Positions 9,123 to 20,700 of a DNA stretch of 64,000 bases are shown piece after piece. The notes under the pieces were generated by a model. The model saw only the letters and a program-made list of their open reading frames with translations. It searched no databases and had not been told where the DNA came from. This DNA comes from Trichomonas vaginalis G3 (Eukaryota; Parabasalia; Trichomonadida; Trichomonadidae): NCBI RefSeq assembly GCF_026262505.1, contig NC_067205.1, positions 24,743,693 to 24,807,692 on the forward strand. Direction: 5' to 3'. Every line of letters begins with the position of its first letter. The stretch's first letter is position 1. The position numbers and the translations under genes were made by a program.

Positions 9123-9844
9123 TTAATATTTTCTAAAAAGTCAACTTCAACAGTCATTCGCACTGGTGCCTTCAGTTCTACAGGCTCGCCCTGAAAGTCA
9201 ACTAGTCTGAATTGCATGTCTTTCAAATTATGAGGACTAATGCGAACCCATTTACCTAAATGAGTTGCTATGACAGGAACGTTTGGAATGAACATTGAAT
9301 TGACTGCATAACAGAAAGATTTTACTACTCTACTGAACACTTTACTCCTGAAATGCCTGTGACATTAGCTATTTTTAGACTCAATGTATAAACAATTACC
9401 ATAACATACGTATGGAACAGATTTCATCTCAATCGTTTTGTCAACACTTTTCAAAGGAAATGTCATATGGTATGCACCCAAAAGAAGTTGTACTCTATGA
9501 CTCATTCGTGTTATCTTGAACTCTTTCTTGCTACTGAACTTCAATGTTCCCTCAGAAGAGAGTTCGACATCTATGTTGTCAATAGTTTCTTCATTTATGA
9601 GAGTACCTATGACTCCAGCAATTTTATCTATTCTATACTCTGCTCTGTTAGGAAATGTTATAAAACTTCTTTTGTCATCTATTTCAATCTCTATGAAATC
9701 TGTTTCATCTGTTATGACAAAAGTTGCGATAGTATTGAAGTCAACAACTCTGAAAGCAAGCGCTTCATTCTGAAGACCTAAGTTTGTTTGTAGCTTTACT
9801 GTCCCGTATTCGTTTGGGTCTGTACTTTGCAAATAGAACAACAT
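9083..9844 (-). pseudogene. 258-aa-type Maverick protein (copy A)
   Basis: Starts MLFYLQSTDPNEYG, 17 bp from the divergent fibre ATG. It is beta-rich, with FVITDETDFIEIEID near residue 45 and HRVQLLLGAYHMTFPLKS mid-protein. The best copy is in C (35226-36002). The strict pairing with the fibre gene suggests a fibre-base or minor capsid role (inference). This copy is broken about once or twice. Confidence 0.55.
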
Positions 9845-9861
9845 TTTATTCTCATTAAAAT
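9845..9861. promoter_or_regulatory. 17-bp divergent start region at the fibre gene (A)
   Basis: TTTATTCTCATTAAAAT lies between the two ATGs. The identical arrangement and near-identical sequence occur at 35209-35225 (C) and 53040-53056 (D). Confidence 0.55.
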
Positions 9862-12800
9862 ATGACTATTGCTGCATATGCGTATGAGAACAAATGAAGC
9901 AAGGAAGAGCACATGAACTAGTAAACGAAAACTCAACTTTAACCATTGAAGGCAATGATTTAGTCATTGACGATGGAAAAACTAAAAAAGTCATTGATTT
10001 CGATTTTAACACTTATGACCCATTCATTACAACAAGCAAGGTTCCTATCATAAATGATGGAACGGTGCAATATATAAATTCTACAGTAGATGCCTCATTA
10101 GTGAAAGTACTGAATGTTCTCATTGAATTGTTAAAGAGCTTTCGATTTGACGACAACATTAAATGCCTAAAGAATTTAGTCATGAATGAGAAACAAATTC
10201 TTGGCGTTGCTGGTAGCAGTAATGATGTACACCTTATGACATTAGAATATTATAACGAACATAAAGATGAACTGAAAGGAGAGAAGGGTGACACCGGACC
10301 TCAAGGACCTCAAGGACCTCAAGGACCACAAGGAATACAAGGAATACAAGGAATACAAGACCTCAAGGCGAGAACGGTTTGGATGGAAAGGATGGAAAAA
10401 CTGCTAAATCATGGATATGGGACCTTATAAATACTGGTTTAACAGCTGCTTCATATGGAGTTCTTCAATACCAAATCGGAAAGATATGGGCGGTACTTGG
10501 TGAAGAAGTTTTAAATGACGTTAAAAATGCTTTGAACTTCATTTCAAATGGTTCGGATACTATTAAAACTTTATCTGGTTGGATGCAAGAAACAAGGAGT
10601 CAAATAGATACTGTAAGACGTATAGCAAACAATGCACGTACGGGATTGGATACTTTACGACAAGCACAAAATACACTAAAGGAAGCAAATGATATTCTTG
10701 GCTCAGTATCAGACATGCATGAAGATTGGCTTAAAGGTATTGACAAATCTTTAAAAAATCACAGTCAGTCTATTGCTGACTACAAGAAAAGTATAGATTT
10801 TTTACATAGTGCTATGGACGTACATGATGGAAGCATAAGGAACTTACTTAATGCTAACAATAACTTACCAGGAACTATTAAAGCATTTATAAAGTCCTTT
10901 GTAAAACCTGGTGCTCTAACATTTAGGTCTTTGAGAGCAAGAGCATTGAAGTCAAGAGATGCAGAAACTCCAACAGAACCTACAGAAGGAACTGAAACAA
11001 CAGAAACTCCAAAAGAACCACCAAAACCAACAGCTAATGAAATATTGTTCGAATATTTTCCAAGGTACTCTGTTCTCATTGCATACATTCAAGAAATACT
11101 TAAGAAAGCAGACTTGACTTTAGGAGATGATGAAAGTTCTGTATATCTTTCGTTCCAGTTTCAAATAGCAGAACTTTTGAGACAGATATGCTTAATGTAT
11201 GACAACATCTCTGATTTCACAAGATATGATGACGACCATGACCCCGAACACGGTGAAGAAGAAGTTTTACAAACATCCATTAAGACAGGAAAGGTTTTAA
11301 CTCAAAGTCTCATTATTGACACCAAAGATGGCGAAGTGGACGTTCTTCAAGAGCTGAAGAAAAATACTTCTTCGGGAGGTGGTGGTAGGCATGAACTTGA
11401 AATAAATGAGATAGAAGAGAAATTAGCCGAAAAAGCAGATAAAGAACATAAACACAATATCTCCGATATAAATGAACTTCAAGCTACATTAAATAGTAAA
11501 ACAGATAAAAATGAACTTGACGCAATGAACAAAGTTTTGAAATCTCATAAACACAATATCTCCGATATAAATGAACTTCAAGCTACATTAAATAGTAAAG
11601 CGGACAAGAACCATGTTCATTATATAACTTCAGACGAACAGATTATAACGGACTACCATGGATATTTAACACGAAGTGATGAAGCGAAGACAAAAAATGT
11701 TAATGAAAGAAGATATAAATACATTCGTGCTAAAGGTTATGACATAAGCTGTACTGTACAGTATGATGTAGCTAAAGCACCAGAAGCATTTGGTTATACC
11801 GGTGAAATTTATGCCTCTACTTTCAATGTTAACGGTGTATTAGTTGAACCAAGATTTACTTTGAGAGTTAAGGCAAAATAACGTTTGAAGATGCTATTAA
11901 AAGTAAAGCTGACAAAGTTGAACTCGAAGCAATGAACAAAGTTTTGAAATCTCATAAACACAACATCTCCGATATAAATGAACTTCAAGCTACATTAGAC
12001 AGTAAAGCTGACAAGAACCATACACATAAATCCTTCACTACTGTTAGAGCAGACGACATAATATTGAACTATACCCTTGGTTCAAGTGCACCATTAGAAA
12101 ATCCAAGTACAAGCGTAAAAGATACACTAAACTCCTTAAATAGTAAATGTATGAACATTGAAGGTCATGCCAGAAACTTTGAAACACATGAACTACCAGC
12201 AATGTTAGATAAGAAAGCCGACAAGAACCATACACATAAATCCTTCACTACTGTTAGAGCAGACGACATAATATTGAACTTTGACCTTGGTTCAAGTGCA
12301 CCATTAGAGAATCCAAGTACAAGCGTAAAAGATACTCTTAACAGTTTAGATAAGAGTTGCAGGACATATGAAAGTCATGCCAGAAACTTTGAAGCATATG
12401 AACTACCCGCAATGTTAGATAAGAAAGCAGACAAAACTTATGTAGATGAAGAACTATCAAAGAAATTTTCGAAACCAGATACAATGACATTTACAACAGA
12501 AATTATAAATGGTGAACCAGCAACTCCATTTGAATTTGTTAGAGGTCTTCAACCAGATACTTTTGAATTTTTCTTGGATAATTCTATTGAACTAACATTA
12601 CATTATAAAAGTGGAACAAATGCAACATTTCATCCGGGAGATACATTCCAAATGGTATTTAATGACATAAGTTCTTTAGAATATGTTTATAGAGTTATGA
12701 GCATATATGATTTAATATATCCTATAGGAGCTGTTTATACGTCTATGAATCCAATAAATCCAAACACTTTATTTGGTGGTAGATGGTATGAAATAGTTGA

Positions 12801-13149
12801 CAGTTTTCCATTCTACACTAATACGCAGTCAATGAAGATGGGAGGTTCAAAGAAAATAGGTATTGAAAACCTTCCTTCACATATGCATAGGTTCAGTGGA
12901 AGAACATCTGTGGAAGGAAACCATTCACATTCAATAACAAAAAGAGGTTATAGAAATCTTGCAGCAGGTTCGGATAGACAGGGAATGGATAGATATGATA
13001 TCAACTGACCCAGTAGATTCAACAGGTATTTTCTGTGGAACTGCAGGAAATCATACACATGTTTAGCTGGCATTACAGACCCAGCAGGTAATGGAAAAGA
13101 TTATATGCCTCCTTATATAACAATGCACGCTTGGATACGAGTTGGTTAA
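9862..13149 (+). pseudogene. Fibre protein with collagen-like and tail-collar-like parts (A)
   Basis: Parts in order: an N-terminal head; a Gly-Pro-Gln/Gly-Ile-Gln triplet run around 10290-10360; helical domains; a Pro/Thr/Glu linker; several HKHNISDINELQATLNSK and KADKNHTHKSFTTV repeats; and a YPIGAVYTSMNPINPN collar-like tip with His-rich loops (HMHRF, GNHSHS). Phage-type tail fibres with collagen triplets and collar tips bind receptors, and a similar external role is likely here. About two or three breaks. Confidence 0.75.
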
Positions 13150-13168
13150 AATCTTTAACTTTACATAA

Positions 13169-14251
13169 ATGAGCTTGAAAGAAGTATTCGAACAACATCC
13201 ATGGAGGTCATTTAAGAATTCAATGAAGCTGCAAAAAGTTGGGGATTTACTAACAGAGCTGAAGTGAAAAGGTTCTTTGACAAAAATGTTGTACATCAAA
13301 CAAAAATAAACCCTTACGACTACTTTTTACCAATTTACTCCAACGCTCCTGACGCATACCAATTTGACACTCTCATTCAAAGCAGAAAAGGAGGACATAA
13401 ACCATTCCTCATCTTCATAAATGTTAACACTCGTAAAGCATATGCATATCCAATGAAAAATAAAGGAACTCGTGAAGTGTTAAGAGTTTTACAAAAGTTT
13501 GTAGCAGAACATACCCAAGTACTTTAACATCAGACCAAGACAGTGCATACCTCAGCAATGAAATCACAGAATTTCTCATTAAGCATAACATAACTCACTA
13601 CACTACTGAAGACCATAACCATAACATACTCGGCATCATAAACCGCTTCATAAGAACGCTCAGAGATTTAAATCAAGAGCGAGACTTTACCGAAGAAACA
13701 ATGAAACATTTTCTCGAAGTATATAATTCCTCAACACATTCTACAACAGGACATACACCAAATTCAATGACACAACAACAAGAAGAAAAGTATATACAAA
13801 AGAAACGAAGCCAAACACAAAATATCAGAAATTCAACACAATTTACCCTCATTCCTGGTACAAAAGTTCGTGTAGTTCTTGACGACAAACCGTTGACAAA
13901 GAAACGTTTAAGGTTAAGTAGAAATTATTATATCGTAGACTCTACGCAAGGTAATGGATATCTTATAAAAGCTGCTGACGACTCCATTAGCATTTTACCC
14001 TCGACAAATTAGTTGAAAGTAGTAATGGCAAACTTGCTGAAACCATTGACGAAGCAAAGCGAGGAGTGGTTATTGAAATACTTGGCTACAACATAAACGA
14101 TGACACTTATAAAGTAAGATATGAAGGAGGTGTTGAAGATGTTATACCATCTAAGAACTTGAGAGAGTCAAAGCCAACACATCTGGGACCATTAGAGCGG
14201 GAGTACTGGAAAGACAAAAATATGCCAGAAAGAATAAGAAAATTCTTCTAA
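13169..14251 (+). pseudogene. Maverick chromodomain integrase (c-int), copy A
   Basis: Retroviral-type integrase core (YQFDTL, then LTSDQDSAYLS, then GIINRFIRTLRDLN) followed by a basic region and a small chromodomain-like C-terminus (YKVRYEGGVEDVIPSKNL). It inserts linear element DNA into the genome. It starts MSLKEVFEQHPW 20 bp after the fibre stop. This copy has about three breaks; C holds the best copy. Confidence 0.8.
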
Positions 14252-14340
14252 ACTTTTTCATTAGATGTAAATCAGACATGAATGAGAACAGTCATGATTC
14301 ATTAATGGTACCATTTATTTACACCAAAAATAATGTTTAT

Positions 14341-14384
14341 GTTAGAATGTTAGATCTAACACGTTTTCTAACCACTTTTCTAAC
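14341..14384. promoter_or_regulatory. GTTAG palindromic box (A, after integrase)
   Basis: Two GTTAG, AT, then three CTAAC, centred on GTTAGATCTAAC. It lies between the integrase and the 312-aa gene and shares its TAATGTTTAT left flank with the 5190 box. Confidence 0.7.
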
Positions 14385-14429
14385 ATGGTCTAAAACTCTC
14401 GAAAATCATGAATTTTTGACATTTCCTTA

Positions 14430-14488
14430 TGAAAGAAAAATAACGCTAATTTTTTTCTAAGAAAAATTTTTATCTTGTATGTAAAGAT
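14430..14488 (+). promoter_or_regulatory. T-rich leader of the 312-aa gene (A)
   Basis: AAATAACGCTAATTTTTTTC... then TTGTATGTAAAGAT right before ATG. Near-identical leaders precede cargo genes at 16109, 57053, 57896, 61539 and 62234, so it is probably their common promoter and 5' end. Confidence 0.55.
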
Positions 14489-15427
14489 ATGATTTCAACA
14501 ATCGGCACAACAACAATTCAAACTACAGCACCAAACTCGTTAGTCATGAATCCAACATCTATGTTAGTAGAGATGAAAAGCTTCATTCCTTCTTCATATA
14601 CTTTCGAAACAAAAATCCAGAAGATAAAGCAAGAACTTTTAACAAGTAATTTAGACTGTAGTGCGAAAGATGAAACAAATGAACAGTATCTTTATGAAAT
14701 GCAGGACATTATTGACCATTTACCCAAATTGCCTGAAATCCAACAACAAAAACTAACTATTCCTGAATTCGACGAAATTGAAGTCAAAACAACTGACTCA
14801 GTAGAAATAAAGAAGTTCATACGTAAAGTAAATTATGAATTCCTTGGTTTTCATTGCAACCATAAAGTTATGGACAAAGATTGCGACATGGTTTATAAGA
14901 ATGTTTCTGACATATATAAATCTGAAGAATTTAAGACCTACGATAACTTTGTTTCATTAGTTGCTGAATGTGTTTGGGAAATAAGAGATAAAGATAGAAG
15001 AGGCAAAGTATGGAACGAACAACTAAGACCCGCTATGTTTGAGATGAAGAGAGCAATTGACGCCTTAGTTGTTTTAGCAGGTCAAATTTCAATGTATAAC
15101 GCAAAAATGAACCCGCAATGTTCAAAATGTAAGGCAGCGATGAGGAAATATAACTACTCCGTCAAAGAGATAGAAAGAATGAGAAACGACTATGCAGATT
15201 TAAAGAAAGAAGTAGAAAAGCCAGCAGAAGATAAAATGGACATGTTAGCATTTCTGAACAAAAATTATCCAACTGCTGACGATTTCCTTCTATCTGACGT
15301 CAAGAAGAAATATAAAGAAACCTTCGGCATTGTTAAAACATTCGATGTACTAAAAGAAGAAATAGAAGCTACAAAACTGTTTAAAGTCATGAACCATCGC
15401 AACATATACCATGTAAAACGCTTGTAA
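14489..15427 (+). CDS. 312-aa hypothetical cargo protein with Cys-pair motif
   Basis: Thr-rich N-terminus (STIGTTTIQTTAPNS), then a mostly helical protein. Paired cysteines in NPQCSKCKAAMRKYNYSVKE, near residue 210, lead into a coiled coil (EIERMRNDYADLKKEVEKPAEDK), with an alpha-helical C-terminus. The Cys-x2-Cys could be half of a zinc site, with the His-x-x-Cys-His cluster FHCNHKVMDKDCD near residue 125 as partner; this is inference. It has its own leader upstream and a box downstream. The D homologue is split by a transposon. It looks whole. Confidence 0.6.
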   Translation: MISTIGTTTIQTTAPNSLVMNPTSMLVEMKSFIPSSYTFETKIQKIKQELLTSNLDCSAKDETNEQYLYEMQDIIDHLPKLPEIQQQKLTIPEFDEIEVKTTDSVEIKKFIRKVNYEFLGFHCNHKVMDKDCDMVYKNVSDIYKSEEFKTYDNFVSLVAECVWEIRDKDRRGKVWNEQLRPAMFEMKRAIDALVVLAGQISMYNAKMNPQCSKCKAAMRKYNYSVKEIERMRNDYADLKKEVEKPAEDKMDMLAFLNKNYPTADDFLLSDVKKKYKETFGIVKTFDVLKEEIEATKLFKVMNHRNIYHVKRL

Positions 15428-15435
15428 ATAGTTAT

Positions 15436-15479
15436 GTTAGAAAAGAGGTTAGAAAACGTGTTAGATCTAACATGCTAAC
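15436..15479. promoter_or_regulatory. GTTAG palindromic box (A, after the 312-aa gene)
   Basis: Three GTTAG, AT, two CTAAC, beginning 8 bp after the stop codon and followed by CATAAACATTATTTTTG. It is the reverse complement of the arrangement at 14341. Confidence 0.7.
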
Positions 15480-15481
15480 AT

Positions 15482-16050
15482 AAACATTATTTTTGCTGAA
15501 TTCAGCACAAAATTCTGAGTAAAATGACATATGGCACGTGTCAAACCGTTGAGTTTTCACAAATTTTAAAAATTGCTGCGGAAAGTTCGTCAAAAAAGTG
15601 AAGGTTCCCGACGGTTTCAAACCGCCATACTTTACATGAAGATAGTTTACAATGTCAACTAAATATCATGTACGATAGAAACGGTTATGTAAAGTTTACA
15701 TTTTGTAAAGTTTTGTCCTGATTCAAGACAAGTCTTGTATTTTTTCAGGAAATCCTATCGTCTAACTTTACAAATGTCACTTTTTCGACATGATTGCATT
15801 TTGGTCGGGGAACAACTTTCTCCCATTTTGTCACTTTTTTCTATCGTCGTGTTTTGTCACTTTTCCCTCAGGGTGTGTGTCAGAAAATATCCAAAATCTT
15901 TATAGCCTCGTATCTCCTTCAATTCTTGACGGCTTGACATGTATGACACACCATTCAATTCAGAATTATGTGCTGAATCTTATGACCTTCATTTGTTCGT
16001 GACTTCTTTTCACATATGTAACCCTGAATTTTTAACATTTCTTTAACACA
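15482..16050. other. Non-coding stretch with CACTTTT motifs
   Basis: No open frame of note. It contains three TGTCACTTTT-like motifs (15774-15860) whose complement AAAAGTGACA recurs at the end of Maverick B (29513-29600). Small palindromes are also present: CGGTTTCAAACCG near 15612 and CAAGACAAGTCTTG near 15725. It may be the worn remains of a cargo cassette. Confidence 0.4.
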
Positions 16051-16108
16051 GAAAAATAAAGTTAGTTTTATTTTTATTTATTTTTTTATTTTGTATGTAA
16101 AGACAGTA
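16051..16108 (+). promoter_or_regulatory. T-rich leader of KilA-N/DUF3627 (A)
   Basis: GAAAAATAAAGTTAG, a long T/A run, then GTATGTAAAGACAGTA abutting ATG. It shares almost every base with the D leaders at 56991 and 61466. Confidence 0.6.
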
Positions 16109-16933
16109 ATGTCAACATTAGAGAACACAACAACAGTTATAGTCCATGAAGCCATAAATGAAGAATACGAGTGGGTTCAGTTTAACAAACAACTCCGTCT
16201 CATTCGTTCGGTCAAAGACGATATGTACCAAATGCAAAGTATTTTGACAGCATGTTTTGCTCCAGACACTAAACACGCAGACGACTGGTTCAAAAACCAA
16301 AGCACACAAGAACTTTTGAGTGAAATTTCTCTAGACCGACTTTTTTCGGTCATGCATAAAACACATGAAAATCGTAAAAATTTGCCAATAAATTTAAGAG
16401 GTTATTATGTTCATAGACTTTTAGTAAATGCAGTTGCAATGTGGGCTTCTCCTCGTTATGCATGGCATGTTTACAGACTTCTTGACGAAATTCATAGACA
16501 AGAACGTGGAGAGATGGAAAAGAAACTTCAAGCAAAAGATGAAGTCATTGAATCCAAAGACAAAAGCATACAGAAAAGAATACCACGTTCGGTACCAAAA
16601 GGAAAGGAAAAGAGTTATAAGTATATGATATATACTGAAGAGTTGGAGAAAGAAGAAGATAGAGATATGGTTATGTTGCATTTAGTCAGAAGAAACAACA
16701 AAAGCTTTTATGACCTTGCTAAGATTTACAAATCTGACAGAAACTGGTTCTATCGTGAAAACTTACCGATTTCAATGACACCGAATGAGCAAATAAAGGA
16801 AATTGTCAAAAATACTCTTCCTCAAACACACTATGACATCAAAGGTTGCACAATACTTACATTCAAAGAAGACTTAACATTACTGAAGGAAAAAATAACA
16901 GAATATTTCGATAACTTCAAAGAGGAAGAATAA
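16109..16933 (+). CDS. KilA-N / DUF3627-type protein (274 aa)
   Basis: The N-terminal KilA-N-like part runs to about residue 140 (HEAINEEYEWVQFNKQLRLI, then RGYYVHRLLVNAVAMWASPRYAWHV). A short coiled coil follows (EKKLQAKDEVIESKDKSIQ), then RIPRSVPKGKEKSYKYMIY, characteristic of the C-terminal domain of poxvirus and iridovirus KilA-N proteins. KilA-N binds DNA, and large DNA viruses use such proteins in regulation or host interaction. The ATG at 16109 follows the shared leader. A small hairpin lies at 16334. It looks whole. Confidence 0.75.
   Translation: MSTLENTTTVIVHEAINEEYEWVQFNKQLRLIRSVKDDMYQMQSILTACFAPDTKHADDWFKNQSTQELLSEISLDRLFSVMHKTHENRKNLPINLRGYYVHRLLVNAVAMWASPRYAWHVYRLLDEIHRQERGEMEKKLQAKDEVIESKDKSIQKRIPRSVPKGKEKSYKYMIYTEELEKEEDRDMVMLHLVRRNNKSFYDLAKIYKSDRNWFYRENLPISMTPNEQIKEIVKNTLPQTHYDIKGCTILTFKEDLTLLKEKITEYFDNFKEEE
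16334..16351. repeat. Mini-hairpin inside KilA-N (A)
   Basis: GACCGA-loop-TCGGTC, 6-bp stem, at a site where D carries a different hairpin (62466). Confidence 0.5.
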
Positions 16934-16937
16934 AAAA

Positions 16938-16988
16938 ATCTAAGCTAATTTTATTTTTTTTATAAAATTTTATCTCATATGAAAGAAC
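16938..16988 (+). promoter_or_regulatory. Leader of the 71-aa gene (A)
   Basis: TCTAAGCTAATTTTATTTTT, then TCATATGAAAGAAC before ATG. It is duplicated nearly base for base at 63066-63116. Confidence 0.45.
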
Positions 16989-17204
16989 ATGAATTTAGAA
17001 TATTCGGAACTCATGACAGAAGAAGAGAACGAACAACATGTAAAAGATTATGCAAAATTTCTGAAGACATACAAAGCATTTAAACAATATCTAAATGCTT
17101 CTAAAGATTATGCAAAATTTCTGAAGGTATATAAAGCTTATGAAAAAGCGTATGAAAAGTTTATACATTGGGGAATTGTTGTAAAATATCGATATGAAGA
17201 CTAA
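16989..17204 (+). CDS. 71-aa protein with internal duplication
   Basis: Small, Lys- and Tyr-rich helical protein with two copies of KDYAKFLKxYKA (about residues 20-30 and 39-50). D has the same protein at 63117. No family recognised. It lies between KilA-N and the convergent 157-aa gene, just upstream of PolB, a position that would suit an accessory replication factor. It looks whole. Confidence 0.6.
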   Translation: MNLEYSELMTEEENEQHVKDYAKFLKTYKAFKQYLNASKDYAKFLKVYKAYEKAYEKFIHWGIVVKYRYED

Positions 17205-17222
17205 CCAAAAATATATTTTTGC

Positions 17223-17696
17223 TTAAATGACGTCAGGGTCAATTTCTTCAACCATTTCACTTCCTTCGTCAATGTCAATAGAAGCTTCTTCAACCTTTGG
17301 TAAGAACTTTTGTATAACATCTTTGTTCGTTATTGTCTTCAGAGATGAAGGATAATATTTCACATTTGTTTCACCCTTCTTATATTCTTTCTGTTCGGAA
17401 AGATTTAAAGCAATACTGAAGAAGTCAATGTTGGAGTTCTTTATGACAGTATAATGAGTATCTTTGACATTCACGAAGAAACTCTTTTGTTTCAAAACTA
17501 CTGCTAACTCTTGTGAAGTATAACGTTTGCGGTCAATGACGATAGCTAATGGTCTGACATACTGACCGAACTTAGATTCTTTCACAAACTTCTTGTTAAA
17601 GATAACATTAACGTTTGAAGCACCATTGAACTCATTCTTGATGGCAGTAGCGAGAGCATTGTATGAAAAGAACTTGTACTCTTGCATGTGTTTCAT
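17223..17696 (-). CDS. 157-aa hypothetical protein next to PolB
   Basis: Starts MKHMQEYKFFSYNALATAIKNE and ends in an acidic tail (EEASIDIDEGSEMVEEIDPD). The middle is beta-rich and basic (VRPLAIVIDRKRYTSQELAVVLKQK). It is divergent from PolB with a 90-bp AT-rich gap, and small, acidic-tailed and PolB-adjacent like viral ssDNA-binding proteins. That role is inference only. It looks whole; the D copy at 63351 is broken. Confidence 0.55.
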   Translation of the reverse strand: MKHMQEYKFFSYNALATAIKNEFNGASNVNVIFNKKFVKESKFGQYVRPLAIVIDRKRYTSQELAVVLKQKSFFVNVKDTHYTVIKNSNIDFFSIALNLSEQKEYKKGETNVKYYPSSLKTITNKDVIQKFLPKVEEASIDIDEGSEMVEEIDPDVI

Positions 17697-17786
17697 TAAA
17701 ATAAAAATATTAAATTATTTTGAAAAATAACTTAAAAAAATCTAATCTAATTTTTTCAAAAAATATTTTTTTATTTCCTACTAAAG

Positions 17787-20700
17787 ATGTATCGGAAGTT
17801 GTCTAAGTTAGAACACTCGGAAATAAAACAACTTCTTACAGAAGCTAACATAGATGTTGCAAAGCATTACGCAACAAACAAAAAGGCACTCGCTGACATC
17901 CTCAATGACTATAATGGTGAAATAACTTATGATAGAATTCATGAGTTCATAAAGCCGCAACGCGGCGAGGACGAAGTCCATGCAAGAGCATTTCCTTTAA
18001 ATGACGTTGCTATTGACTTATATCATAGACGTTCAATACCTCATGATGTTCGTCAAGAGATGTTTGACATAACAAATGCAAACGTTGGTGAAACAAGAAG
18101 AAGAGACGACACACTGAAACAACAGAGAAGAGAGATGTTTAAAAGTGCTATAGAACAAGTTCGTAAAGCTAACGATGTCATTCGTTCCATTGACGACAAA
18201 CCAAAAGAAGGTGAGAGATGGTTAAAGAAAGATGAAGAGAATAGGAAGAGAAATGTGAAGTCAGGCAATAGACTCATTGACTTTAACATCGAAGCTTTAG
18301 ATGAACCAAACAGAGACTACTTACACAAACATTTCGGTAAGGTTTTCATGAGACTCTTAGAGAAGATTAAAATAAACTCACAACAGAGATGGATGGTATG
18401 TTATAAACTTGGTGGAAAGTATGAATGTTCTACGTTAAACCTCAATAATATTGGAACATTACTACATCAGCTCTTGAAGGAGAACTTTATATCAGAGATA
18501 GAAGCAAATGCTGCAGGTATTGTTGAAATGCACTATGACTTCTTCTTGACAAACATAAAGAATCTTACCGAAATAAAGATGTATGATTTAACAGAATATG
18601 AAGGCTTAACGATGTCAGATGTAAAGAAAGGCAAACCAAAAAAGAGACCATATAGAGATGAAAGCACACTGACAGAAAGACAGAAAGATTATTGAACAGA
18701 CTTAACAAACAGGAGATAAACAAGATATAGACTTCTGGAATGAAATCCTTGGTGAAAAGAAGTTTTATAAGAAGAGAAGCGGTCAGTTCTGGAAGTATCT
18801 TTGCACATTACCTATAAATCTTGAACGCTACCAAATCTTCAATGAACTGAACAAAAGAACTGCAACACTTATGACAGAAGATAACTGCTTCGTTTATGCT
18901 TGCATTCAGGCTGGAGTAAATGAAGAAACTATTGACCACATGAGAGAAGTCATTCGTGTTAGAGACTTTCCTCAAAGTAAAGTACAAGAAATTTCTGACG
19001 CAACTGGTATAGCATTCAATGTTACCATTGGTTATTTCAATGACTCAAGACATAATGAAATAAAGAGATATATACCAAAAGAATGCGAAACTGTTAGAAC
19101 TATTGACTTACTTCTTGTTGAAGACCACTACATGCTAAATGAAAGACTTCCAATGACAACATATTTCATTCGAAACTATAAAGAAATTCTCAAAGCTTGT
19201 GGTGGAATGAACATTGAGAAACAGATGAAGATTTATACAAAGAGAGAAGATAAATATGTAGTTCGTTATGATAGAACAACACCGTTATGGGATGTTATGA
19301 AAACATTGTGGGAGTGCAAATATTTCGAACCTATTTCTTATGGAGAACTTTTCACATATACTACTGACTTATATAAACAGAACCTTGCACCATTTAAAGA
19401 TTTGACATATGCTCCAAAGTATTGTGTACAACTGAAGAAGAAAGCAGAGTCAAAAGAAGTAAATAAAGCTAAATGTAAATTCATACCTGAGCACGTTTTC
19501 TTTGCTGACTTTGAGTGTAGCACAGATGGCTTTCATAAAGCTTTTAACATCTGTTACGACAGTGAAGATGGTTCAGTGAGTGAAAGCATTTGGGGTCAAA
19601 CTGTGCAACAGAATTTTTGGAAAGACTTCCTGACAAGAGTTTAATATATTTCCATAACCTCAGTTATGACATAAACTTCATCTTAAGACACATGACAGAA
19701 GTGAAAGGAACTCCCATCATTAAAGGTTCACGAACAATGCAAATAACTGGTTTATATAAAGGACGGGCAATTATTATAAAAGACTCTTACAGTGTTATAA
19801 ATAAGAAGCTTAAACTATTTCCTGCTATGTTTAACTTACAAACAGGACCGAAAGAAGTATTTCCATATAACTACTACAGCAGTGTTTTGTTAGCAAATGA
19901 CAACAGAACTGGTGTCATTTCTGAAGCATGTAAGTTTATCCGGGATGCAGATACATTCATGAAAAACATAGATTCCATCAAAGGTTGCAGAATAGATGAA
20001 AACCACTTCGACTTAGAAAAATATAGCACGTTTTACTGCAAACAAGATGTAAGAATTTTAAGAGAAGGTTTTGTAAAGTTCCGCAATGACTTATTGAAAG
20101 AGTTTGATTTAAACGTTTATGACTACGTTAGTATTTGTTCTATTGCTAACAAATTGTTTGAGAACAGAGTATACTTCCCGAATGGAAATCTTTATGACCT
20201 CTCAAATAAACCAAGAGAATTTATTTCGAGATGCATTCAAGGTGGAAGATGTATGTTGTCAGATAACATGAAACAAAAGAGCAAAAAGAAACTCATTGCT
20301 GACTTAGACACTGTTTCATTATATCCTTCAGCTATAGCAAGACTTTATACTTTAGAAGGTATTCCAAAAGTATTGAAGGATGAGATGTTAAGCACAGAGT
20401 ATCTCATGAGACATTTATTCGATGACGACCAAAAGGAACCCATTGGTGAAAAGTTTATGTCTGGCTTCTTTGTTCTCATTAAGATAACAGAGATTGGTAT
20501 ACCCAGACACTTTCATTTAATAGTTTGCGACCCTGAACTAAATCCAGAACTTAACGTTCCAAGAAGTTCAAACACTTGCTGTCTCATGTATGTTGACCAT
20601 ATAACATTACAAGACCTCATAAAATATCAAGGTGTCAAATGTGAAGTGTTGCAAGGATACTATTACGATGGAAACAGAGATATGAGAAAAGAGATGAAGT

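Noticed and set aside
10780-11088. Minus-strand 102-aa frame inside the fibre gene (also 53968-54276)
   Set aside because: It is the antisense shadow of the fibre coding sequence; conservation follows the fibre.
16085-16108. Trichomonad intron signal (GTATGT ... CAG) in the cargo leaders
   Set aside because: GTATGTAAAGACAG is only 14 bases, lacks the ACTAACACACAG branch/acceptor block, and is shorter than any known trichomonad intron.
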